A stretch of 20,415 nucleotides of DNA from a bacterium (GTDB lineage: Bacteria; Bacillota_I; Bacilli_A; RFN20; CAG-826): positions 1 through 20,415 of the forward strand of contig SFUB01000018.1 of assembly GCA_004561785.1 (NCBI GenBank), given 5' to 3'. How positions within the stretch are numbered: the first letter of the stretch is position 1; each line of letters starts with the position of its first letter. The translations under genes were made by a program, and so were the position numbers. Under the pieces are notes generated by a model. That model searched no databases. It was not told the origin of the DNA and saw nothing but the letters and a program-made list of their open reading frames with translations. Of the stretch, positions 6,745-16,600 are shown one piece after another.

Positions 6745-7138
6745 CTACAGAGAGGCGGAAAAGAAAGGCGATAACACGAAGTGCGTTGCTTGACATAAGG
6801 ATTGCGGTAAAACATGGGCTTCTTCCTTTTCCTTCATCGCTTACCATGTGTTTCCCCGCGCGAGGGAATCAAACGAAAGCCGAACCCCGTACGACCTGAT
6901 GCTCGCGAGGTTCGGCGAGGGCTTCATGGAGGCGATCGGAATCAGGCGAATCCAAGGAAAGGAAGTATGCCTGAAGCCGTCATTGCTTAAGGAAGCCCGG
7001 AATGGGATTGGGCGGCGGGGCCATCGATTGCAAAGGCGGACAGAGTCGTTGCAGCAAAGAAGGCGGAAAACGCGGATCCGCTTCAAAAGTTTCTAATCCG
7101 CCGCATCGTTGCCGCCATCGAACGGTTTTGCTTTCGAA
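6745..7138. other. gene-free region with one strong inverted repeat
   Basis: About 390 bases between the DUF5677-like gene and glpK. GCCGAACC at 6879-6886 pairs perfectly with GGTTCGGC at 6909-6916 (22-base loop). The plus strand is open from a GTG at 6848 to 7096 and its first 45 codons have gene-like third positions (for example DLMLARFGEGFMEAIGI), but there is no ribosome site, no adjacent promoter I can defend and no family match, while the rest is Arg-rich and unlike a gene. It may be a decayed gene. I see no clear terminator for glpK here. Confidence 0.3.
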
Positions 7139-8623
7139 TCAGTCTTCCGAGGTGAAGGCGCGGGTCGCCTTGACGGCTTTGAGCCATCCGGAATAGAGCT
7201 TCTCCGCCTCTTCTTTGCTCATTTTCGGCCGATAGGTCTTGGAGAGGGCGCGATTGGATTCGATATCGCTCTTATCCTTCCAGAAGCCGACGCCGAGCCC
7301 GGCTAGATACCCCGCCCCAAGGGCGGTGGTCTCGACGCAGCAAGGGACGTGGACCTCGCATTGGAGAATGTCGCTTTGGAACTGCATGAGCATGGAGTTG
7401 GCGCTCGCGCCGCCGTCGACGCGGAGGACTTTGAGCTCCAGCCCCGCCTCTTTTTTCATGACGTCGATGACGTCTTTGGATTGATAGGCGATCGAATACA
7501 GCCCAGCGCGGGTGATGTTGTGGCGGTCGGCCCCGCGGGTCAAGCCGAAGATCGCGCCTCGAGCCTCATCGTCCCACCAAGGGGTTCCGAGGCCGACGAA
7601 GGCCGGGACGAAGTAGACGCCGGCGGTGTCCGGGCGTTTGGCCGCGTACATCTCCGAGTCGCAGCTGTCCTCGAACCAGCGGGTCTGGTCGCGCAGCCAT
7701 TGGACGATGGCCCCGCCGATGTAGATGGAGCCTTCTAGGGCGTAAGTGGTCACGCCGTTGCCCCTCCAGGCGACGGTGGTCAGCAAGCCGGAATGGGAAA
7801 GAATGGGCTTATGGCCGATGTTCATAAGCATGAAGCAGCCGGTCCCGTAGGTGTTTTTGCTTTCGCCTTCCCGGTAGCAGCATTGCCCGAACAAAGCGGC
7901 CTGCTGGTCGCCGGCTACGCCGGTGATGTGGACCTCCTCGGAGAAGAAGGAAGCGACGCCGTAGTCGGCATTGTTGTCTTTGACTTCGGGAAGGATGCAG
8001 GAAGGGATGTTCCAGATCTTCAATAGGCTTTCGTCCCAATCCATATCGAAGATGTTATAGAGCATCGTGCGGGAGGCATTGGAGACGTCGGTCGCGTGGG
8101 TGACCCCTTTGGTCATCTTGTAGATGAGCCAAGAGTCGATGGTGCCGAAAAGCAGTTCCCCCGCTTCCGCCCTCTTCTGGCCGTCGGGGATGGCGTCGAG
8201 GATGTAGCGGATCTTAGAGGCGCTGAAGTAAGGGTTCATGCGGAGGCCGGTGCGTTCGTGGATGTACTCCATCTTGTCCATCTTCGCGTCGCAGAGCTCC
8301 TGGGTCTGCTTGGATTGCCAGACGATCGCGTTGGCGACGGGATTGCCGGTCTGCTTATCCCAGATGACCGTGGTCTCGCGCTGATTGGTGATGCCGATCG
8401 CGGCAACGTCGTCCATGGTCGAGGAAGAGATGACCATGAGCTCGTTGATGACGTCGATGACGGAGATCCAGATCTTGTTTGGATCCTGCTCAACCCAGCC
8501 CGGCTTCGGGAAAAGGCATTCCAAGGGACGCTGGGCTTTGAAGACTTCCTCACCTTTGTCGTTGATGAGGATGGCACGGGTCGAGGTCGTGCCTTGGTCA
8601 ATGGCTAATACATATTTCTTCAT
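7139..8623 (-). CDS. glpK: glycerol kinase
   Basis: 494 aa, the normal length. FGGY-family kinase: ATP + glycerol to sn-glycerol 3-phosphate, in the cytoplasm. Visible signatures are the N-terminal phosphate-binding AIDQGTTSTRAI (residues 7-18), SRTMLYNIF, AGDQQAALFGQ, NTYGTGCFMLMN, and the second-lobe RVDGGASANSMLMQFQSD. The ATG at 8623 is chosen because the family begins at MKKYVLAIDQG and AAGGT lies 7 bases upstream; the open frame continues further up without conservation. The loop before AGDQQ reads VASFFSEEVHITG: the His that the PTS protein HPr phosphorylates in other Gram-positive GlpKs appears to be Ser225. No glpF or glpD in the window. A cre site lies 18 bases upstream. Confidence 0.97.
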   Translation of the reverse strand: MKKYVLAIDQGTTSTRAILINDKGEEVFKAQRPLECLFPKPGWVEQDPNKIWISVIDVINELMVISSSTMDDVAAIGITNQRETTVIWDKQTGNPVANAIVWQSKQTQELCDAKMDKMEYIHERTGLRMNPYFSASKIRYILDAIPDGQKRAEAGELLFGTIDSWLIYKMTKGVTHATDVSNASRTMLYNIFDMDWDESLLKIWNIPSCILPEVKDNNADYGVASFFSEEVHITGVAGDQQAALFGQCCYREGESKNTYGTGCFMLMNIGHKPILSHSGLLTTVAWRGNGVTTYALEGSIYIGGAIVQWLRDQTRWFEDSCDSEMYAAKRPDTAGVYFVPAFVGLGTPWWDDEARGAIFGLTRGADRHNITRAGLYSIAYQSKDVIDVMKKEAGLELKVLRVDGGASANSMLMQFQSDILQCEVHVPCCVETTALGAGYLAGLGVGFWKDKSDIESNRALSKTYRPKMSKEEAEKLYSGWLKAVKATRAFTSED

Positions 8624-8638
8624 AAGGTTACCTTGGAT

Positions 8639-8668
8639 AATGAAAGCGCTTTCCCGATGATTTTTCAA
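8639..8668 (-). promoter_or_regulatory. glpK promoter region with CcpA cre box
   Basis: TGAAAGCGCTTTCC at 8641-8654 matches the cre consensus TGWAARCGYTWNCW at all but the last position and has a perfect AAAGCGCTTT core. On the minus strand a -35-like TTGAAA (8668-8663) is followed after 18 bases by TTCATT (8644-8639), so the cre would overlap the spacer and -10. That position fits repression of glpK by CcpA when preferred sugars are present. The promoter call is weaker than the cre call. Confidence 0.75.
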
Positions 8669-8729
8669 GGAACAATTGCATAAAGGTTCCGATTTGCCTG
8701 TTTTAAAGGACGATTTTGCCAAGATAAGG

Positions 8730-8755
8730 AAAAATCCCCTGCTTCGGCAGGGGAT
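8730..8755 (-). terminator. terminator of the giant-yigZ-pepP operon
   Basis: On the minus strand ATCCCCTGC pairs with GCAGGGGAT around a CGAA tetraloop, followed by a run of five T. It begins 5 bases after the pepP stop. Confidence 0.93.
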
Positions 8756-8759
8756 CCTT

Positions 8760-10028
8760 TCAGCGCATTTTGTAGAACTGCTCGATTTCGGAGACTTCCT
8801 TGAGGATGCCTTCGGTGAGGACTTCGGCCCCGTTCTCGGTGATCAATAGATCGTCTTCGATGCGGATGCCGATCCCTTTTTCCTTTATATAAAGGCCAGG
8901 CTCGTCCGAGATGACGTTTCCGGCTTCTAGAGGCAAGTCTTTGTTTCCGCCCGGGTCATGGGTATCCAAGCCGATTTGATGGGAGACGCTGTGAAAATAG
9001 TATTTGGAGATGTCCTCCTTCTTGTCGATGATCCCCTTCGCCAAGCACTCGGAGGCCAGGTATTCGGTCGCGAAGGCGTTGAGCTCGCGGAGGGTGATGC
9101 CGGGCCGAGCGAAGCTAGCGACGGCTTTATTGCAGCCGAGGACGATCTCATAAAGGGCCCTTTGATCGGGGCTGAAGCGTCCGGACACGGGGAACGTGCG
9201 GCTCACATCGGCGCAGTAATAGTTCTTCCGGGCGCCTAGGTCCATCAGGATGAGCGACCCTTTCTCGACCACGCCCAAAGGGTTCGGGTAATGGAGGGTG
9301 GCCGCGTGGACCCCGGAAGCCATAATGGTGTTGAAGGCGAGTCCTTGGTTCCCGTCATCGTCGTTGCAGGTCTTCAGGAACGTCGAGGCGAGCTCATATT
9401 CGTGGATGCCGCTTCTAGCCTCAGCCATGACGGCCAAGATGCCGAGGCGAGTGGTCTCGATGGCCTCGCGGAGCAAATCGACCTCGGCCTCGGATTTCCT
9501 GAGCCTCATCCTGGTCAAGATGGGGTAGGAATCCAAAATCGAGGCGACCCCGAATTCCTTTCGGAGCAGCTCCTTCTCATCGTCGATGTCGGTGTCCAAG
9601 GCAATCTTCTGTTCCTTCTCGAAGTCCAGGTAGACGTTCTTCACCGGACCGTAGATCGGATCGCGCAAAGACAGGGCGGCGGATAGCCTCGCGGGGAGGG
9701 AATCGTTCATGAGGACGTTTTTGACCCCCGAGGCGAGATAGGCTTCCTGAGGGGTCAGGCGCTTGCCGTACCACTTCTCCTTGGTTTCGTCGAAGGGGGA
9801 GATGAAAAGGTACTCCCTCCTCTCGCCTTCGCTTTTGATGAGCATCAGGACGGAATCCTCCTGATCGATCCCGGTGAGGTAATAGAAATTCCGGTTCACC
9901 TCGAAGGGATAATCCTCATCGTAGCTTTTCTTCTTGGCGACGCCGGAGAAGAGCAAAGCCATCGAGGAGTCTTCCATTTTCTCATAGAAGCGCGCCCTTC
10001 GTTCGCTGTATTCATTGGCAAGGATCAT
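8760..10028 (-). CDS. pepP: Xaa-Pro aminopeptidase (M24B metallopeptidase)
   Basis: 422 aa, cytoplasmic. Removes an N-terminal residue that precedes proline, using a two-metal centre. An N-terminal creatinase-like domain (about 1-170, with RNFYYLTGIDQED at 46-58) is followed by the pita-bread catalytic domain. The five metal ligands can be assigned: D263 (LMDLGA), D274 (CADVSRTF), H350 (SVSHQIG), E376 (SDEPGLY) and E391 (IRIEDD). The catalytic histidines H246 (TLHYPNP) and H357 (DTHDPGG) are also present, so it should be active. Start at 10028: AAAGGAGGT lies 5 bases upstream, inside the end of yigZ, and the two genes overlap by 17 bases. Last gene of the operon. Confidence 0.95.
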   Translation of the reverse strand: MILANEYSERRARFYEKMEDSSMALLFSGVAKKKSYDEDYPFEVNRNFYYLTGIDQEDSVLMLIKSEGERREYLFISPFDETKEKWYGKRLTPQEAYLASGVKNVLMNDSLPARLSAALSLRDPIYGPVKNVYLDFEKEQKIALDTDIDDEKELLRKEFGVASILDSYPILTRMRLRKSEAEVDLLREAIETTRLGILAVMAEARSGIHEYELASTFLKTCNDDDGNQGLAFNTIMASGVHAATLHYPNPLGVVEKGSLILMDLGARKNYYCADVSRTFPVSGRFSPDQRALYEIVLGCNKAVASFARPGITLRELNAFATEYLASECLAKGIIDKKEDISKYYFHSVSHQIGLDTHDPGGNKDLPLEAGNVISDEPGLYIKEKGIGIRIEDDLLITENGAEVLTEGILKEVSEIEQFYKMR

Positions 10029-10632
10029 GTTCGACCTCCTTTAAGCGGATGATTGTCTCGCGGAAGAGGATCTCTTCTTCGCGCAAGAAGAGCTCTTCGC
10101 CGCGGAAACTGATTTTACCATCGACATAGAGATTTGCCTTAACCGAAAGACCATATTGTTCTTCGCCGAGTTCGTAGCCTTTCTTTTTGCAAAGGCGTTT
10201 GACCTCTTCGTAACGGGAATAGGAGAGATCTAGATGCAGGCATAAATAAGGCGTTTCCTCGCCTAAGGCGGCGTTTGAGAGAGACTCCTTCCCGGCGGAG
10301 AGAAAGCAGCGATGCAATCTCCCCGTGCCGAGCTTCGTCCCCCCGAAATACCTCGCGACGAGAATGGCGGCGTTTTGGACGCCTTCTTCTTCAAGCATCA
10401 CCAGAAGCCCCTTCCCGGCGGTCCCGCCGGGCTCGCCGTCGTCCGAGCTTTTGAAGAGCTCCCCCACCCGGTAGGCATAGGGATAATGGTCGGCCTTCGG
10501 GTGGGCGAGCTTGAAAGAAGCGTAAACCGAGGGGAAATCGGAGACGGACTCCAAAGGCAGGGCCTCCGCCTCGAAGGCGGATCCAAGCAGCGAGGCGCGC
10601 CCCTCCCCTTTCTTCAGGATTCGATAGCTCAT
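10012..10632 (-). CDS. yigZ: YigZ/IMPACT family protein
   Basis: 206 aa, the normal family length. Signatures: SDDGEPGGTAGKG at residues 63-75 and RYFGGTKLGTGRL at 94-106, followed by a C-terminal ferredoxin-like domain (about 130-206). The bacterial proteins are UPF0029 members; eukaryotic IMPACT regulates translation stress signalling through GCN1, and the bacterial role is unsettled. The ATG at 10632 is chosen because it is the family start and overlaps the giant gene's TGA (ATGA), implying translational coupling; there is no separate ribosome site. The usual GGL after LGT reads GRL here, a mild deviation. Confidence 0.93.
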   Translation of the reverse strand: MSYRILKKGEGRASLLGSAFEAEALPLESVSDFPSVYASFKLAHPKADHYPYAYRVGELFKSSDDGEPGGTAGKGLLVMLEEEGVQNAAILVARYFGGTKLGTGRLHRCFLSAGKESLSNAALGEETPYLCLHLDLSYSRYEEVKRLCKKKGYELGEEQYGLSVKANLYVDGKISFRGEELFLREEEILFRETIIRLKEVEHDPCQ

Positions 10633-13600
10633 GCGCGATAAACCGTGGAGGCGGCGGAAACGAAGGAGAAAGGCGTCGTGGCTCCTTTGAGGACCCCGGA
10701 CCCATAAGGATCGAAGAAGTCGGTCGCCGGAATGGCCAAAGCCGAGGCATGGAAGAAGCAATCCTCACTCACGCCGCCAGAGGCCAAAAGGGAGAGCCAG
10801 GCCGTTCCTTTGAGGACGTAGAAGTCATATTGGTCGGCCAAGAAGGCGAGCTTGGCGTAGTCTTCTTGGATTCCGTTTCGCCGGTCCAAAGATTCGGAAA
10901 GCGCCTGCAAGGAGGAATATTCGTCGCTATTCAAGGCAATGTCATCAATGCCAGAAACCGCCACGCCTCCAGAAGAGGTCAAAGAGATGCCCTTGCCAAG
11001 ATAGGAGGAGATCTTCTGAAGGGAAATCTCTTCCTCGAGCAAGGATTCGTCGAAATAGGAGTAGGAACCGGAGGACGCCTGATACCCATACGCGTCGAAG
11101 GAAGAAAGGGCGGAGGCGGAAGGCAAGTAGGAGGAACGGGGGTAGGAGGCTTCCGGCTTCGTGGGCGAAGAAAGGGAATACACGCCCAAGACATGGGTGG
11201 ATAGCCCGACGTACGCCGTTCTTTCCTTCACCCTGGAATTAAGGGCGCTTGCGAGCAAGGGTTTGGCGAAGAGGGGCTCGACGTCGTTGCCGGCGACGTG
11301 CTCGACGGTGCTTTCGTCGAGTTTGACCGAATAGGAATAGCTGAGCTTCGAGGAGGACAGGAAATCCCGGTAATAATCGCCCGTGGATTTGGAGCTATCC
11401 GCGGAGAAGGCGGAAAGCTGGCTCGTCAGATAACGGTAGGTAGCGGTTTTGACGGAATCCCCGGAAGAGGAGACGCCATCGTAGCCGAGGGAGATCGCCT
11501 CTGAGAGGGCCGCCCCGGGCATCGCGACTTCCAGGAAGCGCGCTTCCGCGTAGGCGTCGGCTCCCCGCTCGATGGCTTTCTCCACCGAGGATAGCCTCGC
11601 GGAGAAGGGGACGTTCGAGCCGTAGGCCGCCTCGAGGGCGGGGGCATCCACCGCGTCGAGGAGATGGACCGGGATGGAGATTCCTTTCACGGGCACGTTC
11701 AGGGAGAGGGCTTTGTATAGCACATAGGACCTCGCGGAGAACGCCCCGTTCGATGCAGGGAGGAAAGAGGAATCGTATTTCGGGGAATAGAAGAGCGAAT
11801 CGTAGATGAGGGAGGTGACGCCATAAAGGGGGATGCCGCTCTTATGGGCCTCGCGGAGCTCGGAGCTGTCGGCGAAGGAATAGTAGCCGTAGACGCCGGG
11901 GGAGGTCTCGCGGTAGAGGGAGGAAAGCAGGATCGAGATGGACCTCATGGTTCCGCTGGTCGAGGAAAACTCCTCTTGGGGCAAGAAATAATCGGCGAGG
12001 TCATAGGAATAGGAGACGGTTCCCGAGGAGGAGGCGACGATCTGGAAGGGGCAGCCAAGCCCGGAAACATCGATTTTCCAGACGTTCGAATCGTAGGCGG
12101 AGGAGACGTAGGAAGAAAGGTCGGCTTCGTAGGTCCCGTCGCCATCCAGGTCGCCTAAAACGGAGAAGGTCTCGCTTCCATCGTAGCCAGAGGAAGAGAA
12201 GCTCACATCGCGATAGGGATGCTTCGCCTGCTGGAAGGCGATGTCGGAGACGAAGGTTGAGCTCAAGGAAGAGGAAGAGGCCACGTAAGAGGAGAATTCC
12301 TCCATCCCAAGGCCTTTGCTTCCTCCGTACCCGGTGGAGAGAAGACGAGTCAAGACGACGGGGAGGGCATCAGGGCAGATCTCGCTTTGGGAGAGGCTGC
12401 TGAGCAGGGCCGTGAGACGGCTGGGGCTCAGTTTCTTCATGAGGTCCGGGGTCGTGGCGATTTCGCTTTCGTCCTCGCTCATGAGGCCCAAGGAAACAGC
12501 CTGGCAAAGGAGCCCAGAGGTCCCGAGGTCATCCGTGATGAGAAGGGAGATTTCTCTTTTCCAAGAACCGGAGAAGCCTTTCACCGCGTCGTGGGTTTTG
12601 ACCTGTGAAGCGAGGGCTTGGTCCCCGCCATAGCGGTAGAGCAAAGAGAAATCCCGGTAAGAGGAGAAGGAGCATTCGGCCAATCCGGATTTCTTGTAGA
12701 TCAAGAAGAGGATCTGCTCGAAGACGGTGAGGTCGTTGTTGAGGGAGGCCCCGGATTCGCCGGGGAGGTAGCTCCCAGTCGAGAATCCCTTCATGTAAGA
12801 GGCGGAGAAGCGGTTCGGGCCGGCCTCATGGAAGAGATAGGAATCGCTCATCTCGTAGAGGAGGGTGCGAAGGGGATGGGGATCGAGCGCGGTCAATTTG
12901 TTGTCTTCGAGCCCGTCTTTGACGGAGAGGATGTCGCTCAGCAAAACGGAGAGGAGATCGATCTCGTCATCGCCGTATCCGGCGTCCCAATCCACGGGGG
13001 TTTCAGACATGGAGCCGGCGGAAGTGAGGTAATAGGGGTAATAGACGTTGGTGAGGGACAAGTCAATGCCGTCGATCGCGTAATCCCCTTTGTTCAAGGC
13101 GGAAGCGAACTGGTTGATGGTCGCGTCGCGGAGGAGATAGCAATGGGAGAGGGTCTTAAGAAGCGAGGAGATCGATCCTTCGCTGAGGGAGGCGAAGTCG
13201 AGGTCGCCTTGATCCAAGACGCTCAGCAAACCGGAATGGCTCAAGGAGGACAAAGCGCGGCCCAAGCCGTTCTCGCCATCCCCGAGGACCTGATAGAACC
13301 GGTTGGAGGAATCGCTTTGATCGGATAGGGAATAATGGGAATAGTCGCCATTCTCCCCTTTGCCGAGGTAATGCTCCACGAGGTATTGGGCTTTCTCTTT
13401 GCCGTTAGAGATGCCGAGGGCTTGGTCTTTCGGGGAGGAGGCGTCGTAGATCAGGCTTCCCACGCGATCGCTTCCCAGCACGTCGACGAGGATCGCCTGG
13501 GCCGAGGTGAAGCCTTGCTTGTCGCCGGTTTGGGCGACGGTCTGATTGAAGATGCGGCTGGCGTAGAGGGGGGACAAAACGCGGATGGGGCTCGCTTCTT

Positions 13601-16600
13601 CAAGCGAAGAAAGGGAGGAGAAGTCCATGCTCGAAAGGGAAGAGGTCAAAGACAAGGCGTCGACCAGAACGTCGAGCTCTTCCTCTGGGTAGCGCAAGTA
13701 ATCGGAATGATCGGCCTTCTCCATGACGAAGGGGTTGGATAAGGCGAGGTCGGCGGAAAGGTCCGCATCGGAGATCGAAAGGGACGAGAGGGCCTTATCG
13801 AGCTGCAAGGGCAAGGCGCGGTAAAGGAGTTCTGAGCCATTAAGGCATCCTAGAAGCGCCCGGGCGGAGGGGATTTGGTCGGAGGAAAGCGAAGAGAGAT
13901 CGACGCTTCCGCTTTTGAGGAGGCCGGAACCCTGAAGAATCGAGACCGCTTCGCAGAGGGCTTCCACCTCCCCTTCTGGATCGGAGAGGGAGGAAACGAT
14001 CGAGGCGATGGTCATCCTGTTCGCATGGCTGGGCGAGAAATAGTCTTGCGCGCCGATCCCATCGCCATACAAGGAAGATTCGACGAGGACCTTCTCCAAG
14101 CAGGCCTGAAGCAGGCTCTTGCCGCCTTCTTCTTTCGGGGTGGAGAAGATCTTCGAATTCAGCATCCCTTCGAACAAAGGCTTGAGGAGGCCGTTCACGG
14201 AGACGGAAGAAAGAGCCAGGCGATCGTTCAGGAAGTTCCCATTCTCATCGAGCAATCCATAATTTGGATCGAAGAGGGTGTCAAGGATGTCGCAGAGGTT
14301 GTTGACCTCTTTCAGGCGGGCATCCTTTTGGGAGTAGGCGGAAGAGAAGAAGAGGGAGGAATTGGCCAAGGAGAAATCGATGCCGCCGCCGCTGGAGAAG
14401 GAAGAAAGCCCGGCCTTCAAAGCATTCGCGATCATGACCTGGCCCAAGGTTGAGGAGGAAGCGAGGTCCTTGAGGGTCGCCTCGAGGACCGGCAATTTGG
14501 CTTTTGAGAAGGAAGAGAGGCCCCCCGCTCCGCCTAGAGCCTGCAGATTCGAGAGAATCGAGCCGAAGACTTGAATTTCGCCAACGACGGTTTTGCCGTC
14601 TCCGCCCGTCCCACCGACCCAGTCGATGACCTCGGACAGGGATTCGCAATTGGTCACGAAGGTGCTCGCGGCGGCTTTCTTTTGCTCCAGGCTCATCGAA
14701 GCCGAAGCGCTCGCGCCTTCGTCGAGGAAGAAGGAAAGGGTGCTGCTATCCACCATCGAAAGGAGCTTGGAGGAAAAGTATTTTGGAAAGACGTAGCTAA
14801 GGTTCCCTTCTTCGTCCGCTTTCTGGAAAATCTGGCTGGCGGCTAGGGCGGAGAAGAGACCCTCCAGGGTTGACGGGGGGATGCTAGCTAGGTCAAAAGA
14901 GGAGATGTCGATCCCGTTCGCCGCGAGATTGAGAACCTTCTGGATGATCTCGCCTTCTTTGGCCCAATCGGTGACGTTGCGGAAGCCGATTTGCTGCGAA
15001 AGGGGGTCCGAGGGGGTATCCATCGAGGGCCCATACCCGAGGACCGGAGCGAAGTAGACGTCTAAGGCGTCTCCGGCGATTTGAGAAAGGACCTCCGATT
15101 TGCCGATATCGGCGAAGACGCGGGTCACATCGAGCTTGGAGAGGACGCGGGCGGCTTCGGATGCGCTGGCGCTGGAAAGAGAGGAGATGCCGCTCATGCC
15201 GAGATCCCCCAAGACGTCCATGATCACGCGGACGATCTTGGCGTTCTCCCCGTTCGGCCCGGTGAGGGTCACGCCTTGGAAAAGGGATTCATCGAAGGAG
15301 AAGTCCTCGAGCCCCGCGTTTTTGAACAGGGAATTGAAGAGGGCCACCACATTCGCATTGTCGTCCCCGGGATTCAGGATTTTGGAATCGACCACCGTAT
15401 CGAGGATGCTCACTAAGGCATCTTCTTCCTGCAAAAGCAGATCGATCGTGGCTTCCATGGAGGCGTCGCCTATGGAGACGATGGCGAGGAGCAAACCCCC
15501 GGAATCAGCGAGGAGGTTCAAGAGTTTTGAGAGCTCATGGCCGAAATTGGGGACGGTCTTGAAGTCCGGGAGCTCGATGCCGAATTCATCGAGGGAGGTC
15601 TTGAAATCCTTGAGGTAGAACTCCGCGACCTGGGGGAGGGCGTCGGTCAGCAATTTGGAATCGTCGACGCCATCCAGAGACTTCTGAAGGGATTTGACCA
15701 AGGAGGGCTCGATCGCAAGGAGGTTGCCCTCTTCGTCAAGGGTCAAACCGGATCCGTCCTTAAGGAAGGTGAGGCCCTCTTCGGAGGAGGCGAAGTCCGC
15801 GGCGACGTCGAGCACCGCCCCGAGTTCTGTCTTGTAGGAAATAACGAGCTCTTGGCCCGATTTCCCATCTTGGATTTCGGATTTGGCTTTGGAAAGATCG
15901 AGGGAATCCATCTGGAGAGAGGTCTTCAGGGTGTTCTCAAGGAAGTCGATGCTCTTAGGGAGGGCGTTTTGCAGCAAGGAGGAATCGAGCAAGCAGGCGG
16001 CGGAATCTTGCTTGGGGGTGCCGTCGGCGTTCCTTTCGCCCACGATCAAAGACGCGAACCCTTTGGCTTGCTCCGCGACATCGACGCCCATAGAACGGTA
16101 GAGCTCATTGAGTTCCTCTTCCGTGCGTTCCGCCCCGTCGAGGAGGCTGAAGGCTTTGTCGACCAAGTCGTTAGAAAGGGTGTAGATGTTGCAAATCGTG
16201 TCGTAGAGCAAAGCGAACTCATGGCCGAAATCCAATTGGACGAGGTCGGAATAGGAAACTTGGCCGTCCTCGCCCTTGGGAAGGAAGTCGGACAAGACGA
16301 AAGTTCCTTCCGCGGCGGGTTCCTCTTTTTTCGAAAGCTCGGTCAGCACGCCGGCGATGAGGCGGCTATAGAGTTCGGAATCGGAGAAGGAGTCCGCGAT
16401 GTCGTGGATGGCTTTGGCGGAATCGCGATCGTTCCCGGAGGCGTCTTTGCCGGTGAAGATGTATTTCAGTTGGGTCAACGTGAAGACCGGGGTCTCGCTT
16501 TCCTCGTCTTTGATGCAGTCCAAAACGCCGGAGTCGATGATGTTCTGATAGATTTTGGAGAGCTTTTTGATCTCCTGGCTCCAGTCCACGGAGTCCGAGG

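Noticed and set aside
12618..13742. Consecutive plus-strand open frames of 236 and 135 codons opposite the giant gene
   Set aside because: Same antisense shadow effect, with Gly/Glu-rich sequence and no start signals.
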